Of a stretch of DNA of 41,167 nucleotides, positions 38,014-41,167 are shown piece by piece (position 1 is the stretch's first letter; each line of letters begins with the position of its first letter). The stretch is from CAWULT01 sp963923455. GTDB lineage: Bacteria; Acidobacteriota; Vicinamibacteria; Vicinamibacterales; UBA2999. Position numbers and translations under genes: made by a program. Where the stretch lies: positions 1-41,167 of the forward strand of contig CAWULT010000033.1 of NCBI GenBank assembly GCA_963923455.1, given 5' to 3'. Under the pieces are notes generated by a model. That model was not told where the DNA came from, ran no database searches, and saw only the letters and a program-made list of their open reading frames with translations.

Positions 38014-39492
38014 ATGTCTGCACGTTTCTGGCTCACGGCCCCGCTGCTGGCCATGGCCGGCGCGATCGCCGCGGCATCTGGCAGCGCACCAGCCCTCGCG
38101 GCCGGCGGCGCCCAGGCCGCCCCGCCATCGGATCAGTCCACCCTCGACGACCAGACCGAGCTGTCGCTGACCGTCTACAACGCCGACCTCGCGCTCGTCC
38201 GCGACGTGCGCGCGCTGACGCTGCGACGCGGTGGGTTCGACCTGCGGTTCATGGACATCGCCGCCACGGTCAACCCGGCCACCGTCCACCTGCGGTCGCT
38301 CTCCGATCCGTCCCGGCTGCGAATCCGCGAGCAGAACTACGAGTACGACCTGCTCGAACCCGAGAAGCTCCTGCGCAAGTACGTCGGCCGCGACGTCACG
38401 CTCGTGCGCGTGCGGCAGGAGAACGGCGCCACGCGCGAGGAGGCGATCACGGCACGGCTGCTCAGCTACAACGCCGCGCCCGTGTGGCGCATCGGCAGCG
38501 AGATCGTCACGGGCTACCACGCCGACCACATCCGCTTCCCCGAACTGCCGGGCAACCTCTTCGCACGGCCGACGCTGATCTGGTCGCTCGACAACGACGG
38601 ACCCGCGCGGCAGCGCGTGGAGGCGTCGTACCTCGCGTCGAAGCTCTCGTGGTCGGCCGACTACGTGTTGACGGTCGGGCGCGACGATCGCGTCGCGGAC
38701 CTCGACGGCTGGGTCACGCTGGTCAACGGGAGCGGCACCGCCTTTCCCAACGCGCGGCTGCAGCTCGTGGCCGGCGACCTGAACCGCGTGCGCCAGGTGA
38801 TCGGCCGGATGGAGGCCGACCTGCGGATGAACCGCTTGGCGGCGGCCGAGGCGCCGGCGATGGTCCAGGAAGCGTTCTCCGACTATCACCTCTACACGCT
38901 CGATCGGACGACGACGATCAACGACCAGCAGACCAAGCAGGTCAGCATGCTGGGCGCGACGGGCGTTCCGGTCCGCAAGCGGTACGTCGTGGACGGCCAG
39001 GCGTTCTACTACCGTAACGCCCAGCATCCCGGCGCGCCCGTCAAGGATGCCGTGCAGGTGTTCTACGAATTCACCAACGCGCAGACCGTGGGGCTCGGCA
39101 TGCCCCTTCCCGCCGGCGTCGTCCGCGTCTATCAGGCCGACTCGCGCGGCGGCGTCCAGTTCGCCGGTGAGGACCGGATCGCACATACGCCGAAGGACGA
39201 GACCGTGAACCTCAAGATCGGCACCGCGTTCGACGTCGTGGCCGAGCGCAGGCAGACCGCCTTCGAGAAGATCGCCTCGAACGTTTACGAGGTGGAGTAC
39301 GAGGTGGTGCTGCGCAACCACAAGCCGACCCCGGTCAGCGTCGAGGTCAACGAGCCGATCGGCGGCACGTGGCGCATCCTGCGCGCCAGCCACCCGTACA
39401 CGAAGACCGATGCGTGGGCGGCTCGCTTCACGGCGCCGGTGGCCGCCGACGGCGCGACGCCGGTGACCTATCGCGTGCGCGTGACCTACTGA
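38014..39492 (+). CDS. DUF4139-type exported protein
   Basis: A 492-residue protein with a signal peptide (residues about 1-32, cleavage near ALA-AG) and AAGGGAG upstream of ATG 38014. DUF4139-like features are LTVYNADLALVRDVRALTLRRG at the start, RQENGATREEAITARLLSYN, WSLDNDGPARQRVEASYLASKLSWSADYVLTVG, and PFNARLQLVAGDLNRV-type strands. The family is envelope-located, with no known enzymatic activity. It follows the anti-sigma gene by 83 bp and could be a target of that system, though I cannot show this from the sequence. Confidence 0.85.
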   Translation: MSARFWLTAPLLAMAGAIAAASGSAPALAAGGAQAAPPSDQSTLDDQTELSLTVYNADLALVRDVRALTLRRGGFDLRFMDIAATVNPATVHLRSLSDPSRLRIREQNYEYDLLEPEKLLRKYVGRDVTLVRVRQENGATREEAITARLLSYNAAPVWRIGSEIVTGYHADHIRFPELPGNLFARPTLIWSLDNDGPARQRVEASYLASKLSWSADYVLTVGRDDRVADLDGWVTLVNGSGTAFPNARLQLVAGDLNRVRQVIGRMEADLRMNRLAAAEAPAMVQEAFSDYHLYTLDRTTTINDQQTKQVSMLGATGVPVRKRYVVDGQAFYYRNAQHPGAPVKDAVQVFYEFTNAQTVGLGMPLPAGVVRVYQADSRGGVQFAGEDRIAHTPKDETVNLKIGTAFDVVAERRQTAFEKIASNVYEVEYEVVLRNHKPTPVSVEVNEPIGGTWRILRASHPYTKTDAWAARFTAPVAADGATPVTYRVRVTY

Positions 39493-39504
39493 AGACGCCG
39501 TCGC

Positions 39505-39540
39505 GCGGCCCGCGGGGCGAGGAGCGCCCCTGCGGGCCGC
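39505..39540 (+). terminator. Strong hairpin after the DUF4139 gene
   Basis: The left arm is GCGGCCCGC (39505-39513) plus GGGGCG (39514-39519); the right arm is CGCCCC (39525-39530) plus GCGGGCCGC (39532-39540). The stem is 15 bp with one bulged T and a 5-nt loop. There is no T tract. The remaining gap to 39673 shows nothing else beyond a GGGAGG Shine-Dalgarno sequence. Confidence 0.5.
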
Positions 39541-39673
39541 CGCGTCGCGGGGGCGGACCGAGACGGCACTGGCCCTTGCGCGCGCCGCACCTGACCGGTA
39601 CCCTCACGAACGCGGGGCCGCGGCGGCCTGGTTCGACGGCGCCGCCCGCGGAACGTCAGCCAGGGAGGCACGC

Positions 39674-40327
39674 ATGCAACTGGTCTTCGAGCAGATTCGA
39701 TCCGGCGGCGACCGGAACTTCGGCTACCTGCTGGGGGATCGCCTGGCCCGGCGGGCCGTCCTGATCGACCCGTCGTTCTCGCCCCAGCAGTTCCTCGCCC
39801 GTGCCCGCGAGCAGGGCCTGACGGTCACCCACGTCGTGAACACCCACAGCCATCCGGACCACACCAACGGCAACGCCGACGTGGTCGCGGCCACCGGCGC
39901 GGCCACGGCATGGCACCCGGCCGCGCCCACGCCGCCGGCGGTGCCGCTGGCCGACGGGCACGTCCTCGAGGTCGGCGCGCTGCGCGTGCGATGCCTCCAC
40001 GTGCCGGGCCACTGCCCCGATCACCTGGTCCTGTTCGAGACGACGCACGGGCTGCTCGTCACTGGCGACCTGCTGTTCGTCGGCAAGGTCGGCGGCACCG
40101 GGACGGACGAGGATGCGCGCACGGAGTGGCGCAGCCTTCAGCGCCTGCTGGCGGAGATCCCCGAGGAGGCGACGGTCTGGCCCGGGCACGACTACGGCAT
40201 CCGGCCATCGTCCACGATCGCCCTCGAGCGCCAGAGCAATCCGTTCCTGCGCTGCCGGTCGCTCGAGGACTTCCTGACGCTCAAGCGGGACTGGGCGGTC
40301 TTCAAGAAGGAATACGGGCTGCGGTGA
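39674..40327 (+). CDS. Glyoxalase II-like metallo-beta-lactamase-fold hydrolase
   Basis: A 217-residue protein with the binuclear metal site THSHPDH (H58, H60, D62, H63). Further ligands are likely in VPGHCPDHLV, TGDLLF and the final WPGHDYG. This pattern fits hydroxyacylglutathione hydrolase-like or persulfide-dioxygenase-like MBL enzymes. The C-terminal segment ERQSNPFLRCRSLEDFL favours a glyoxalase II-type hydrolase. It has GGGAGG upstream and is probably a single gene. Confidence 0.88.
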   Translation: MQLVFEQIRSGGDRNFGYLLGDRLARRAVLIDPSFSPQQFLARAREQGLTVTHVVNTHSHPDHTNGNADVVAATGAATAWHPAAPTPPAVPLADGHVLEVGALRVRCLHVPGHCPDHLVLFETTHGLLVTGDLLFVGKVGGTGTDEDARTEWRSLQRLLAEIPEEATVWPGHDYGIRPSSTIALERQSNPFLRCRSLEDFLTLKRDWAVFKKEYGLR

Positions 40328-40356
40328 CCTCGACCGGAATCGACGCGGCGCGCCGG

Positions 40357-40362
40357 TATGAT
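40357..40362 (+). promoter_or_regulatory. -10-like box TATGAT, 6 nt before TTG 40369
   Basis: TATGAT (5 of 6 to TATAAT) ends 6 nt before a TTG that opens a frame with a perfect signal peptide. No Shine-Dalgarno sequence is possible, so a leaderless TTG start is predicted. Confidence 0.55.
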
Positions 40363-40368
40363 CAGGGC

Positions 40369-41167
40369 TTGCGCCGGCCCCTCCTCCACGCCGTGCTCTT
40401 CGTGGCGCTGCTCCTCATGGCCCTGCCGCAGGCCCAGGCGCCTGCGCCGACGGCGCCCCTCCGCCTCGTGTCACCCACTGCCCGGCGCTCGATCACGACG
40501 GTGGCGGTCGGCCCGCAGGAGTACGTCGTTCTGGGCGACCTCGCCTCGTTCTTCGGGCTGGCCCTGACCGAGGACACGCGCACCCGCTCGCTGACCGTGA
40601 CCACGCGCGGCAAGACCGCGCTGGCCAGCGCCGACCAGGCGCGCGTCATGGTCGATGGCCGCGCCATCACGCTCTCGGGCCGCATCACCCGTGCGGGGGA
40701 CCGCTGGCTCGTGCCGGTCGAGTTCATCCCGCGCGTGATCGGTCCGCTCATCGGCCAGCGTGTCGAGGTGCGTGAGTCCCGCTTCGTGATCGTCGGGACG
40801 GCACGCGTGCCGCGAGTGACCAGCCGCGTCGAGGCGGCGGCCGGCGTGACACGCGCCGTGATCGACATCGTGCCCGCGAGCACGGTCTCCACGACCGTCG
40901 AGGCGCGGCGCGTCCTGGTCCGCGTCGAGGCCCAGGCGCTCGACGTCGCGCCGCCCGCCGGCGGGTCCCTGCCCGCGCCCGGCGTCGACCAGATCACCCA
41001 AGGCGATCAGGCGTCCGTGATCGCGGTCGTGCTGACCGCCGCCGCCGCGCGCCCCCGGGTGTCCGCCGCGGGCGCCGGGAACGGCATGCGCGTCACCGTC
41101 GAGGTGCCGGTCGACGATCGTCGTGTGCCCGAGGCACCGCCCGTGCAGTCGTCGGCTCCGTCTCCGC
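40369..41167 (+). CDS. Exported protein with copper-amine-oxidase-N-like and AMIN-like domains, cut by window end
   Basis: The open frame starts at TTG 40369 and runs off the right edge (266 visible residues). The signal peptide is about residues 1-24 (RRPLLHAVLFVALLLMALPQ, cleavage at AQA-PA). A domain like the N-terminal copper-amine-oxidase fold (about 40-135) follows: YVVLGDLASFFGLALTEDTRTRSLTVTTRGKTA, VMVDGRAITLSGRITRAGDRWLVPVEFIPRVI. Next is a beta-rich region that could be AMIN. This order is typical of exported N-acetylmuramoyl-L-alanine amidases, whose catalytic domain would lie beyond the window. Confidence 0.65.
   Translation, partial: MRRPLLHAVLFVALLLMALPQAQAPAPTAPLRLVSPTARRSITTVAVGPQEYVVLGDLASFFGLALTEDTRTRSLTVTTRGKTALASADQARVMVDGRAITLSGRITRAGDRWLVPVEFIPRVIGPLIGQRVEVRESRFVIVGTARVPRVTSRVEAAAGVTRAVIDIVPASTVSTTVEARRVLVRVEAQALDVAPPAGGSLPAPGVDQITQGDQASVIAVVLTAAAARPRVSAAGAGNGMRVTVEVPVDDRRVPEAPPVQSSAPSP

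Noticed and set aside
1..41167. CRISPR arrays, tRNA or rRNA genes, IS elements, prophage
   Set aside because: No spaced direct repeats, no tRNA- or rRNA-like segments and no transposase, integrase or phage structural genes were seen. The only regular repeats are coding (17372-17560 and the DUF4097 units).

Overview
The window is about 41 kb of very GC-rich DNA (roughly 70% by eye) and carries only ordinary chromosomal-type genes. I see no tRNA, rRNA, CRISPR array, transposase, integrase or phage gene. The gene mix points to a Gram-negative aerobic soil-type bacterium: a TonB receptor, an outer-membrane barrel, a PQQ/heme alcohol-dehydrogenase-like protein, DUF6152, a CobS/CobT pair, a WYL regulator, and an ECF sigma factor with a zinc-finger anti-sigma factor. 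My best guess is Acidobacteriota, class Vicinamibacteria. This is inference from gene content only.

Layout. 1-1743 (minus): an operon of 5-formyl-THF cyclo-ligase, a DUF6544-like membrane protein and a cut-off exported protein. 1800-7151 (plus): a spermidine-synthase-fold protein, a 43-aa membrane peptide, an AI-2E-family exporter, an OB-fold lipoprotein, a DnaQ-like exonuclease overlapping a SUI1/YciH gene, and an MHS-type MFS transporter. 7174-10782 (minus): a DUF4097 protein, DUF6152 coupled to a 336-aa exported protein, then a Nudix CoA pyrophosphatase and a GIY-YIG-like protein. 10923-14236 (plus): a metallo-beta-lactamase-fold lipoprotein translationally coupled to a cytochrome c-PQQ propeller enzyme. 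14245-17131 (minus): two small Cys-rich proteins, a BIG2 lipoprotein and a WYL regulator. 17291-18376 (plus): a 9-residue-repeat protein and a DnaA/Hda-like ATPase. 18418-20429 (minus): a paralogue of the 336-aa protein, a c'-type cytochrome and a CBS protein. 20640-26815 is mostly plus: a Met/His-rich exported protein, Smr, two tiny membrane proteins, a secreted protein, truncated hemoglobin, and CobS-CobT. AlkB and an eRF1-like protein lie on the minus strand within it. 26832-33172 (minus): Gfo/Idh, GMC, VOC and Ogt genes, and, upstream of them, a small 4-TM protein with a TonB receptor. 33358-34651 (plus): cytochrome c, a damaged-looking Rieske-cytochrome protein and a GIY-YIG nuclease. 34695-35773 (minus): TrxC and an outer-membrane barrel. 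35871-41167 (plus): sigma factor, anti-sigma factor with a YCF48-like sensor, a DUF4139 protein, a glyoxalase-II-like hydrolase and the start of an amidase-like protein.

Two non-coding patterns stand out. First, three consecutive minus-strand genes (the Cys-rich protein at 14619-14927, the BIG2 lipoprotein and the WYL regulator) share an upstream element with a 4+4 dyad. In all three the dyad centre lies exactly 27 nt before a -10-like hexamer, which suggests an autoregulated WYL circuit. Second, at least eight genes have a -10-like hexamer ending only 5-9 nt before an ATG, GTG or TTG start, which predicts leaderless mRNAs and fixes several starts that ORF length alone would misplace.
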